Origin: Sporosarcina highlanderae
Lineage (GTDB): Bacteria > Bacillota > Bacilli > Bacillales_A > Planococcaceae
Assembly: GCF_030433715.1 (NCBI RefSeq)
Contig: NZ_JAROCC010000019.1
Location: 1 to 47,919, forward strand
Direction: 5' to 3'
Length of the DNA: 47,919 nucleotides
Shown: piece by piece, positions 31,377-39,105 of the stretch
How the letters are laid out: every line of letters begins with the position of its first letter
Numbering within the stretch: the first letter of the stretch is position 1
Program-made: the position numbers and the translations under genes
The notes under the pieces: model-generated
Told to the model about the DNA's origin: nothing
The model's database searches: none
Seen by the model: only the letters and a program-made list of their open reading frames with translations

Positions 31377-33561
31377 TCAGTTTGAGAAGCGGATGGAATT
31401 CCTGAAAAAGTCATATGATCGTGTGCCTTCCTCTTTTGATCCGGATGAAGTTTTCAAGCACATTGATGAAGAGAAGGTGCCGCAATCCAATAAGAAAAAA
31501 TCCTCCAATCGCGGGTTCAGGCAGAATCTCACAATTTGGGCGATGGGCATCGCAAGCATGTTCATCATAGGGATCATTGGAACTGGGTATGTTTTGGATC
31601 AAAAACAGAAATCGGAAGAGGAAATTATCCAATCCCCGGTTACGGATGAACACATCGAAAGCTTGCTCAAACGGTACGAAGAAGAACGGGAAAACCGTCG
31701 GGAAATGCTGAAGTTGGATGAAGTTTTCTTTAAGCATTATGCAAGCTATGCGGATAGTACGATTAAATTATTGGAAAACGAAAGTTATCTTGAAATGGTA
31801 AGGGCTGGAACGGAAAAAACGCCACTTGAAGAAACTTATAATCGTGCAATCGATGAATTGAAGTTGCCATCTGAAATGCTGAATGATTTAAGGGCAAACA
31901 GTCTTCAGAACGATGAACGGGGAAGCATCGCATTTTTGGGTGAATATCGTCGAAAAGTGCAGATGCTCATTGAAATATATGATCAAATCCTAAAAGAGAA
32001 CAAAGAAGCTATTGATGCATATGAAGTAGGTCCTCATGTCGATAAAGCCGAAATCATGTCGTTGAGCAGCAAGAGTTTCCCCGAACAGCTCCAAAATATT
32101 ATCGGAACGATGCGGGATCAGTCGATTCGACTGCATACAGAGAAATATTCCGGGGAAATTAGGACCCGGCATAACAATTACTATTTTTTTTATTCTGATT
32201 TGGCTTTCAATTTGCATCATCATACAGACGCTTATATTCAAATGATGGTTGAAGAGCCATATATGTATGGCCCGATACTTCAATATCCGCTTAATGAAAT
32301 GGCATATAAGTTAGGAAGGATGGAACAAACACTCATAAATGTGGAACAGGACCAATCTTTATATCCTGTATTGGAATCGTATTACCTCACCATTTTCAAT
32401 GACTTGGTGAAAGGCAGCGAATATACGAAAATCTTCGACGAGGATGGCGTTCTTCTTCCGGATTATCAGGATGTTTGGCGCGGATTGGCAGCTACTGGTG
32501 ATGCGAGACCTCTCGCATATGTCATGCAGCCTATCGTCAAAGAAATGGAGGCATCTGGATGGAGGGAATCGAAGAGTTGGGATTCACTTTCGTATGATGC
32601 GTTAAAAGATGCAATAGTCCTTTATCGCGAAGGGCAATTAGAGTATTACATGTATGGGGAGAGACCTGATTTCAAGAGTGAAACGATTCAATTTCCAAAT
32701 GAGTCGTTTTGGAATGAAGTTCAGGAACTGTATTCCGACTTCAAGAAAGCACATGACAAGTCGGTATTAAAAGGGGCATCGCCGATTCACGTCTTAGGAG
32801 TATTCAATTACGCAAACGAAATGGATGATCCGGAAACGATGTTTCATTTGTTGAATGAAAATGCAACGTATAGCGAGTATGGAGAGATAGAACTCAATGA
32901 CTATGTGAAAAATTGGCGCAAGAGCTTCTCGCACTTCCGAAACGCTACAGAAGCAAGGTTTGATCAAAATACTGTATATCGAAGTCAAGTTAAATTCCAT
33001 AGCCATGTTTCCTTTACCGGTTCAGATACGGAAATTCAAATGATTTTTAATGAAGATGGCATTTGGGAAGTGAACACAAGGTATATGGAAACCCTTCCGT
33101 CCTATCTAATGTTCCCTGAAAGGGGATTCAAGGATATACTGAACTTTGGGGAATATACGTATCAATCAGTAAATCTGCCGGATTTCGAGATGAAGTATTT
33201 GCGCGGAGCTCCACCATTGGATATAGTCGGTGTATATTTCTATGGAGCAAATAGAGGTAACTACGAATTGCAATACAAATTATTCTTCCAAGGAGATGGT
33301 TCAGAAGTAGTCGATAAGGAAACCTTCCTGGAAAATCCGGAAAAGTATTCTCAATCCCCGTCTTATGAAGATGGAATGTATACAAAAGCTTCATTCCAAG
33401 GGCTGGAGCAGGATGAGAATGGTAACTATCAGGGGGTTGCAACGCTTATAGTCGATACTGAGCTATATCCTGAACTTCCTTCGGAAATGAAATTCCATAT
33501 GATTTGGACGGAAGAAGGCTGGCGTGTGAAGTTTAATCCTTTCGAACAACCCATGAGATGA
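31366..33561 (+). CDS. Membrane anti-sigma protein with large outer domain
   Basis: A 731-residue protein overlapping the ECF sigma gene. Residues 1-53 are cytosolic, with a helical 'QFEKRMEFLKKSYDRV' segment that probably binds the sigma factor; there is no zinc-binding HxxxCxxC motif. One membrane helix spans about 54-75. The outer part has a first domain to about residue 430, with 'LPSEMLNDLRANSLQND' near 168 and 'VMQPIVKEMEASGW' near 390, shared with the two fusion proteins downstream. A private C-terminal domain of about 280 residues follows. ATG at 31366 lies after GGGGGTGTGCCGC. Function as anti-sigma is inferred from position, topology and homology to the fusions. Confidence 0.8.
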   Translation: MDNDQFEKRMEFLKKSYDRVPSSFDPDEVFKHIDEEKVPQSNKKKSSNRGFRQNLTIWAMGIASMFIIGIIGTGYVLDQKQKSEEEIIQSPVTDEHIESLLKRYEEERENRREMLKLDEVFFKHYASYADSTIKLLENESYLEMVRAGTEKTPLEETYNRAIDELKLPSEMLNDLRANSLQNDERGSIAFLGEYRRKVQMLIEIYDQILKENKEAIDAYEVGPHVDKAEIMSLSSKSFPEQLQNIIGTMRDQSIRLHTEKYSGEIRTRHNNYYFFYSDLAFNLHHHTDAYIQMMVEEPYMYGPILQYPLNEMAYKLGRMEQTLINVEQDQSLYPVLESYYLTIFNDLVKGSEYTKIFDEDGVLLPDYQDVWRGLAATGDARPLAYVMQPIVKEMEASGWRESKSWDSLSYDALKDAIVLYREGQLEYYMYGERPDFKSETIQFPNESFWNEVQELYSDFKKAHDKSVLKGASPIHVLGVFNYANEMDDPETMFHLLNENATYSEYGEIELNDYVKNWRKSFSHFRNATEARFDQNTVYRSQVKFHSHVSFTGSDTEIQMIFNEDGIWEVNTRYMETLPSYLMFPERGFKDILNFGEYTYQSVNLPDFEMKYLRGAPPLDIVGVYFYGANRGNYELQYKLFFQGDGSEVVDKETFLENPEKYSQSPSYEDGMYTKASFQGLEQDENGNYQGVATLIVDTELYPELPSEMKFHMIWTEEGWRVKFNPFEQPMR

Positions 33562-33567
33562 GACTCA

Positions 33568-33596
33568 AAGACTGCCGAATTCGGCAGTCTTTTTTT
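33568..33596 (+). terminator. Terminator after the anti-sigma gene
   Basis: AAGACTGCCGAATTCGGCAG, completed by TCTT, is a perfect 24-base palindrome (33568-33591) running into seven T residues. It separates the sigma/anti-sigma pair from the two fusion genes. Confidence 0.92.
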
Positions 33597-33605
33597 CTGG
33601 CAATT

Positions 33606-33614
33606 TGGTATACT
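33606..33614 (+). promoter_or_regulatory. Extended -10 promoter candidate for the fusion genes
   Basis: TGGTATACT is a perfect TGn extension plus a TATACT hexamer, 40 bases before the first fusion gene and after the terminator. No -35 of sigma-A or ECF type is evident. It suggests constitutive, separate expression of the two fusions. Confidence 0.45.
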
Positions 33615-33654
33615 TGATGAAAGCTTTATTTTGCAATAGGAAGTAGGGATTGAA

Positions 33655-35373
33655 TTGGAAGACTTGAAACATAGAATTTTACAAGGGAATCAAGAAGCTA
33701 TCAAAGAATGGGTGGGTCTATACATACGGTCGATAGAACGTTTTGCAATTTCATATGGAGTTGCTTTAACAGACGCGGGTGCAGTGACAGAAACTGTCTT
33801 TAGGAATTTATATCATAGCCTCGAAGATTTAAATGAGGATCAGTTGGATGAAATAGTTTTATTCAAAAACGCATTAATAGAGTTGGAAGGTTTACAGATC
33901 GATGATTCCTTAGATGGTTTATTCCCATTTGAGGAAGATAATGAACTCCATCGTCGGCTAATCGGATTATCACCAGAACTTAGAGTTCCTTTAATCCTTT
34001 TCAACCTTCATGGTAAATCCATTTCGGAAATTGCTGCGATACTGGACCAATCCGAACAACAAGTAGAACACTCAATAAAAGAGGCATATTACATATTTGA
34101 TGACCCAAATTTGGAAAAGAAGTTGGGCTTATTAAACAAGTCCAATCATCGTCTTGTGCTTTCTGCGAAAGAAAAGAACATTTATAAAGCGGAAAGCGTA
34201 AAGAATCCGTCAGCCTCCGTTAAGGATACGGAAACCAAGGTGAATAAAAGAAAGCCTTTTCTCTTTTGGGGTGTGGGTGTTGCGATGTTAATCGGTCTTT
34301 TATTCATCTCGGTCATAAGAGGTGATGCCTATCAGTATTCATCTTCGGAGAAATTCATCGAGGAATTGAAAGCATCCTTTGAACAAAAGATAGACGACCG
34401 ATTCACCTTAATGGGAATCGAGAAACCAATGGAAGATACCGTGTACCATGTTCTTGATCTTTTTGGAGACGATCCTCAAAGAGCGTTTGCCCAACAAATT
34501 CAAAAACTAAAAGAACAGCTTGGAAAAGAAGGGAAAATCGATAGAAAGGCTGCGGAGCAGAATTATCAAACGTTACTGAAGGAATCAAGATTGCCCTCCG
34601 AAATGATTGAGGAGTTACGAAACAATCCGTTGACGGAAGATCGTGAGCAAAGCCATGAATTTATGAATGAATTTACAAGGAAAGTGGAACAGTTGACGAA
34701 CTCCTATATGGGGTTGTTGGCCAATAATTATGAAGAAATTCTGATGTCGGCAGACTTAAATGCAGATGGAGTGGTCGACAAAGACCTGTTTCTTGAGAAA
34801 ATCGACGACTATCCGCTTGATCTTCAAAACGCGATTAAGGGTATGGAAACTCAATTCTTTTTCTTGGGCGGCATCAAGGATATAGTTCTGATCTACCCGC
34901 AATTCGGCACACCAGAAATTATTGAGATTCTTAATCAAAACTTGCATCCAGATATGAATGTTTACACTTATTTGCTTTCTGGGGAAAGTTTGGCCGTTAT
35001 GTATGGTAGTGGAACAATGGAAGAAAAAATGAATGCCCTTTTATATATTGAAAAGGAATTGCCGAAGACAACAGAAAATGACGCTTTAAAAGATGTTTTA
35101 TATAATCGGTACAGTTGGTTAGTCTATAACATTTTAGGAATCTATCAATATCCCGGCTTATACGATGATAATTATTCGGTAAGACAGGATGTAAGAGATG
35201 ATTGGAAATCTTTTGCGGCATCGGACGAAAGTAGTCCGTCTGTGCAAGTTATGCAAGAAGTATTAAAAGAATTGGAAAACAATAATTGGAAATCAACGGG
35301 TTATGACATTGAATCATATATTGCTACGCAGTTGGGTAAGAAAGTGGAAGAAATCTGGTCCGTTAAGAATTAA
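33655..35373 (+). CDS. Fusion protein: degenerate ECF sigma + membrane anti-sigma-like sensor (1)
   Basis: A 572-residue protein. Residues 3-60 align with region 2 of the ECF sigma upstream ('RSIERFAISYGV', 'AVTETVFRNLYHSLEDL') but the basic -10-binding helix is missing. Residues 93-148 align with region 4 ('EEDNELHRRLIGLSPELRVPLILF', 'ISEIAAILDQSEQQVEHSIKEA'), with the recognition-helix lysine and arginines mostly replaced. Residues 149-178 resemble the cytosolic start of the anti-sigma protein. A membrane helix spans about 201-221. The outer domain has LPSEM near 313 and 'VMQEVLKELENNNW' near the end. The TTG start follows AAGTAGGGA. Function unknown. Confidence 0.82.
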   Translation: MEDLKHRILQGNQEAIKEWVGLYIRSIERFAISYGVALTDAGAVTETVFRNLYHSLEDLNEDQLDEIVLFKNALIELEGLQIDDSLDGLFPFEEDNELHRRLIGLSPELRVPLILFNLHGKSISEIAAILDQSEQQVEHSIKEAYYIFDDPNLEKKLGLLNKSNHRLVLSAKEKNIYKAESVKNPSASVKDTETKVNKRKPFLFWGVGVAMLIGLLFISVIRGDAYQYSSSEKFIEELKASFEQKIDDRFTLMGIEKPMEDTVYHVLDLFGDDPQRAFAQQIQKLKEQLGKEGKIDRKAAEQNYQTLLKESRLPSEMIEELRNNPLTEDREQSHEFMNEFTRKVEQLTNSYMGLLANNYEEILMSADLNADGVVDKDLFLEKIDDYPLDLQNAIKGMETQFFFLGGIKDIVLIYPQFGTPEIIEILNQNLHPDMNVYTYLLSGESLAVMYGSGTMEEKMNALLYIEKELPKTTENDALKDVLYNRYSWLVYNILGIYQYPGLYDDNYSVRQDVRDDWKSFAASDESSPSVQVMQEVLKELENNNWKSTGYDIESYIATQLGKKVEEIWSVKN

Positions 35374-35398
35374 GTAACTCGGGGGAGTAGGTGAAGCG

Positions 35399-37123
35399 AT
35401 GGAAAGCTTGGAAGATAAAGTGATACTTGGGGATATTGAGGCGTTTAAGGTATGGATGAATTTGAAAATCCGTCCGATTGAGCTTTTTGCGGTTCAGTAC
35501 GGTCTTACTCAGAAGGAAGCGGGGAACTTAGCTGAAACTATATTTAAGAATTTATACGGCAAACTGAACCAACTGACAGAAGATCAGTTACAGGAAAAGT
35601 ACCTGTTCGAAAGTGCAATACAGCTGCTTAATGAACTACAGTCGGAAATACAACCGGAGGAGCCATTCCCATTCAAGGAAGATAATAAGCTTCATCATCG
35701 AGTGTTTGGTTTGCCACCTGATATTCGGGTCCCTTTCATACTTTCAATTTTTCACGGGAATTCAACGGGTGAAATCGCCGATATCCTCGACTTGTCAGAG
35801 TTACAAGTGCAACTCGCTATTGATAAAGCTTATAAACAGATGACTGAACCGAACCTGGAGAAGAAGCTTGAGTTCCTTGGTTTGTCATATCAAAGACTTA
35901 CATCACTGCATAATGAAATGAATATATTTATTTCAGATAAAAAAGTAGTAGCTCCTGAAGATAATAAAAGTATTACAGAAAAGCGAAAGAGACCAATGCT
36001 GTTATGGGGAATTGGGGTTAGTATATTGGCAATGATGTTGTTGGTAATGACAATAACTAAAAGTGAAGCATACCAACAGTCAGCAGCTGATAAGTTCATT
36101 GAAAAATCAAAGGATGCTTTCTTTGAAGAGTTGGATCGTAATAAAAGTATAGCGGGCTTACCATCTACCGAACTGCTCCGGAGCGACGTTTATTTAGAAA
36201 CGTACGGTGAAGACACAAGAAGGAAATTTGACTGGTTTACCGCTGACTTGAAGGATCAGGTGGAGAGTGGTGGCAAGTTTGATAAGAAAAAGGCGCAAAA
36301 AGACTTTGACATACTGATGCAAGAGCTTTTGATGCCTTCCGAAATGGTGAAGAATTTAACTGGAAATCCTTTGGTGAATGATTACGAGAAGAGTATGGAG
36401 TTCCTGGATGAATATGTCGTGAAAATTAGTACGTTATTAAGATCCTATGGACATATAATTTCGCAAAATGAAGCGTTCATTCGGGAGATTGGGCGGAATG
36501 ATGAGGGAAGATTTGATCAGGAACTATTTTTTTCGAAAAAGTCGAGCCAACCTTTAAGTTTACAGAAAGCGCTTGACGGTATGGAATCACAAGGAATGGT
36601 TTTGGATATTGATGCAAGCGATGACATTCCTGGGGATTATATCTATATCTATCCGATTATTGATGATCCCGATCTTTCCAAAACCCTTCAAGATAATTTG
36701 CACCCGGATATAGGGATTTATATTACTATTTTAATGAGAGATTTGAAGGGAATCCATGAATGGACAGTCGAGAATCAGGCGGATTTAATGTTGCAGATTG
36801 AAAAGGGATTGTTTCAATCAAAAGACTACGAAAGAATCCACTCCATGGTTTTTAGTACGTATAACTCGATCATGTATTTGATAATAAGAACAGAAGGAAA
36901 TCCAGACATTTACGATTCGAATGGAACTGTTAGTGAGGAGTATAGGAAGACTTGGACGCAAATTGCCAATAATGGCGAAGATTCACCTTCCGCTCAAATT
37001 ATGAAGGAGATTGTCGAGGAAATGGAAAGTTCCGGATGGACATTTTCACTTCGTCTCAATAGACTGCAATATTACTTCACCTTGGAACAAGAGTTAAGGA
37101 AAAAGTTAAATGGGGATAATTAA
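35399..37123 (+). CDS. Fusion protein: degenerate ECF sigma + membrane anti-sigma-like sensor (2)
   Basis: A 574-residue paralogue of the preceding gene with almost the same residue numbering: region 2-like 3-60 ('RPIELFAVQYGL', 'NLAETIFKNLYGKL'), region 4-like 93-148 ('KEDNKLHHRVFGLPPDIRVPFIL', 'TGEIADILDLSELQVQLAIDKA'), anti-sigma-like helix 149-178, membrane helix about 200-220, outer domain with 'MPSEMVKNL' near 312. ATG follows GGGGGAGTAGGTGAAGCG, 25 bases after the first fusion gene, so the two form an operon. The two proteins have diverged in sequence, indicating an old duplication. No clear terminator follows. Function unknown. Confidence 0.82.
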   Translation: MESLEDKVILGDIEAFKVWMNLKIRPIELFAVQYGLTQKEAGNLAETIFKNLYGKLNQLTEDQLQEKYLFESAIQLLNELQSEIQPEEPFPFKEDNKLHHRVFGLPPDIRVPFILSIFHGNSTGEIADILDLSELQVQLAIDKAYKQMTEPNLEKKLEFLGLSYQRLTSLHNEMNIFISDKKVVAPEDNKSITEKRKRPMLLWGIGVSILAMMLLVMTITKSEAYQQSAADKFIEKSKDAFFEELDRNKSIAGLPSTELLRSDVYLETYGEDTRRKFDWFTADLKDQVESGGKFDKKKAQKDFDILMQELLMPSEMVKNLTGNPLVNDYEKSMEFLDEYVVKISTLLRSYGHIISQNEAFIREIGRNDEGRFDQELFFSKKSSQPLSLQKALDGMESQGMVLDIDASDDIPGDYIYIYPIIDDPDLSKTLQDNLHPDIGIYITILMRDLKGIHEWTVENQADLMLQIEKGLFQSKDYERIHSMVFSTYNSIMYLIIRTEGNPDIYDSNGTVSEEYRKTWTQIANNGEDSPSAQIMKEIVEEMESSGWTFSLRLNRLQYYFTLEQELRKKLNGDN

Positions 37124-37171
37124 TTCCGAATGTAGAAGCGGCAAAAAAACCAATAAGCATCCCGGTGGATT

Positions 37172-37201
37172 TTGCCGGGAAAGGGCAATCTATGGTATAA
37201 T
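37172..37201 (+). promoter_or_regulatory. Sigma-A promoter of yugI
   Basis: TTGCCG (37172-37177), 18-base spacer, TGG followed by perfect TATAAT (37196-37201), an extended -10. It lies 55 bases before the yugI start. A small hairpin (TCCCGG / CCGGGA, 37160-37181) overlaps the -35. Confidence 0.6.
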
Positions 37202-37256
37202 TGCGGATGGCCGGATAGGCAGAATTCGATACCAAAATGATTGGGAGCTGTTTCGC

Positions 37257-37631
37257 ATGGGAAGAAATTATGAAGTGGGGGAAGAGTTGACTGGCAAAGT
37301 GACGGGCATCCAGCCATATGGCGCATTCGTCGCACTTGATGAAAAGACACAGGGTCTTGTTCATATTTCAGAAATAACGTATGGGTTCGTCAGGGATATA
37401 AATGATTTTTTGGCTGTTGGAGACGAAGTGGAAGTCAAGGTCCTCGAAGTCGACCAAGCTGCAGGCAAAATAAGTTTATCAATCCGTGCACTTCAGGAAC
37501 CGCCAAGTACTTTCCAAAGACCCGATCGCCCAAGAAAATCATTGCAAGACAAAGTGAAAGAACATGATTCAGAGGGTTTCAATTCACTGAAAGACAAACT
37601 AAAGGATTGGATTGACCGTTCGGGTTACTAA
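37257..37631 (+). CDS. yugI: S1 RNA-binding domain protein YugI (general stress protein 13)
   Basis: A 124-residue protein with one S1 domain at about residues 5-78 ('VGEELTGKVTGIQPYGAFVALDEKTQGLVHISEITYGFVRDIND', 'GDEVEVKVLEVDQAAGKISLSIRAL') and a charged tail ending 'EGFNSLKDKLKDWIDRSGY', as in B. subtilis GSP13. The open frame runs far upstream, but the ATG at 37257 matches the family start and follows GGGAG. It is ribosome- or RNA-associated in the family. Confidence 0.92.
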   Translation: MGRNYEVGEELTGKVTGIQPYGAFVALDEKTQGLVHISEITYGFVRDINDFLAVGDEVEVKVLEVDQAAGKISLSIRALQEPPSTFQRPDRPRKSLQDKVKEHDSEGFNSLKDKLKDWIDRSGY

Positions 37632-37668
37632 AATGGGAGAAGGCGCATAGCCTATCTCCCATTTTTAT
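37630..37668. terminator. Terminator between yugI and the RocR-like gene
   Basis: AAAATGGGAGA (37630-37640) pairs with TCTCCCATTTT (37655-37665), with T residues on one side and A residues on the other. The stop codon of the minus-strand gene lies in the loop. Confidence 0.85.
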
Positions 37669-38974
37669 ATTTCCTCAAACGATATTGCAAGTTTTGCCTA
37701 CTCATTCCAAGAGCTTGAGCTGTTTTTGTTATATTCTCATCATGTATTTTCATTGCTCTTAGTAAATAATACTCCTCGGCTTCTTTTAAATATCGATCTA
37801 ATGACATCAATTCTCTTTCAGGCTGTACGATAAAGTCGGTTGCCTGTGTTGAAGTTTCAGTTAGACCGTTACTTTTCAACCGGAAGTGAAGTGGCAGCAT
37901 ATCATATGTGATGACGGTTTCCGTAGTCGCAAGTGAGGAAACTTCATCAAGTAAAAATTCTAATTCACGCATATTTCCGGGCCAATCGTATTGAAGAAAG
38001 ACTTGTTCAACCTCAGAGGTGATATCTTCAAGGGATGAGCCGAACCGTTCTTTCCGCTTCGCTAAGTACGAACTTACGAATGGAAGGATATCCTCTTTCC
38101 GTTTTCGAAGAGGTGCAATCCGGATAGTAAAAGAAGCAAAGAAATAATAAAGTTCCTTTAATAAAGTCCCTTTAGCGATCAATTCCACAGGATCGTCCCC
38201 GATGCTAGCTATAAATTGACGCCCTTGATAGGTAGATCCCTTCAAAAATGAATAGAGTTTCTGCTGAAGTGAAATGGATAATAAATCAATCCGCTCACAG
38301 AATAACGTAAATGCCTTAGTCATATTCAGATCTTCATCCAGTCTGTCGATGATGGATGCGTCTGATTGGTGACCGAAAAAGGTATAGTAAGAACTGTTAG
38401 AGGTGGATGATTCATTATGAATGCTTTCGGCAATTAAATCTTTTCCCGTCCCTGATTCACCTATAAGAAGTACTGGCAAATTTGCAACCGATGCTTTTCT
38501 TGCTGTTGAAATTACGGTTTTCATCTCTTCCGAAGCAGCGATGATTTGACCAAAAGACGCTGGTTCACTATTTTTGCGCAACGGATGAAGTACGAACTTT
38601 TCAAGAGCGGTGATATCCCTTGCGATTTCCACTGCGCCAATCAATTCACCCGCATGAAATACTGGGTAGGTGTCATTGATTGTCGTAATTTCTGTCCCTT
38701 TTCGGTTCCAATATGTCTGTTTAACGTTCAATTGTTCTTGGCCGCTTTGAAGCACTTTCAATAATGTGCTCTCTTCTTGGTCGAAATTGAATAATTCTAA
38801 AATTGAGCGATCGCCGACTTCTTCAAGTTCCAAGCCTTCTATTGCCTTCATTTTATCGTTATAAATGACGGTTCGGCCAGTTTTGTCTATAGCATGGATA
38901 CCGATGCCAGCCCGATTGACCGCGAATTCGAATAAAGGAAAAAATGTTTTTTCGTTTTTATTCACTCCTATCAC
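37652..38974 (-). CDS. RocR-like PAS/AAA+/Fis regulator with degenerate sigma-54 module
   Basis: A 440-residue regulator: PAS domain (about 10-125, with 'NRKGTEITTINDTYPVFHAGELIGAVEIARDIT', very like RocR), AAA+ domain (about 140-365) and a C-terminal Fis-type helix-turn-helix ('NITKTAQALGMSRQNLQYRLRKY'). Walker A is present (GESGTGKD). The stretch that should hold GAFTGA is deleted by about 25 residues, Walker B reads 'LFCERI' instead of 'LLLDEI', and the arginine finger region 'YYRL' is 'YYFF'. It cannot be a standard sigma-54 activator. It diverges from rocA. GTG at 38974 is the likely start but its ribosome site is weak. Confidence 0.85.
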   Translation of the reverse strand: MIGVNKNEKTFFPLFEFAVNRAGIGIHAIDKTGRTVIYNDKMKAIEGLELEEVGDRSILELFNFDQEESTLLKVLQSGQEQLNVKQTYWNRKGTEITTINDTYPVFHAGELIGAVEIARDITALEKFVLHPLRKNSEPASFGQIIAASEEMKTVISTARKASVANLPVLLIGESGTGKDLIAESIHNESSTSNSSYYTFFGHQSDASIIDRLDEDLNMTKAFTLFCERIDLLSISLQQKLYSFLKGSTYQGRQFIASIGDDPVELIAKGTLLKELYYFFASFTIRIAPLRKRKEDILPFVSSYLAKRKERFGSSLEDITSEVEQVFLQYDWPGNMRELEFLLDEVSSLATTETVITYDMLPLHFRLKSNGLTETSTQATDFIVQPERELMSLDRYLKEAEEYYLLRAMKIHDENITKTAQALGMSRQNLQYRLRKYKNGR

Positions 38975-39012
38975 CGTCCATTACTATTTTTTCGCGAATT
39001 AAGTAAAAATGC

Positions 39013-39069
39013 TTGAAATATGCAACAATCTCTTGCATTATTATAGGTGCAATCATAGAACAAATGCAA
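39013..39069. promoter_or_regulatory. Promoter/operator region between the RocR-like gene and rocA
   Basis: Four TGCAA/TTGCA motifs at 39021, 39033, 39048 and 39065, the first two forming TGCAACAATCTCTTGCA, a palindrome. TTGCAT (39033) with TAGAAC (39056) at 17 bases, or TTGAAA (39013) with CATTAT (39036), could be sigma-A promoters. No GG-N10-GC sigma-54 promoter is seen. The repeats are candidates for binding by the divergent Fis-type regulator. Confidence 0.5.
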
Positions 39070-39105
39070 ATTTATTTTGCTACTTAATCATTAAGGAGGA
39101 GTAAA

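Noticed and set aside
39001..39105. Sigma-54 (-24/-12) promoter upstream of rocA
   Set aside because: TGCAAC followed by TTGCA looks similar, but spacing is off by one and the invariant GG is missing; the divergent regulator also lacks GAFTGA.
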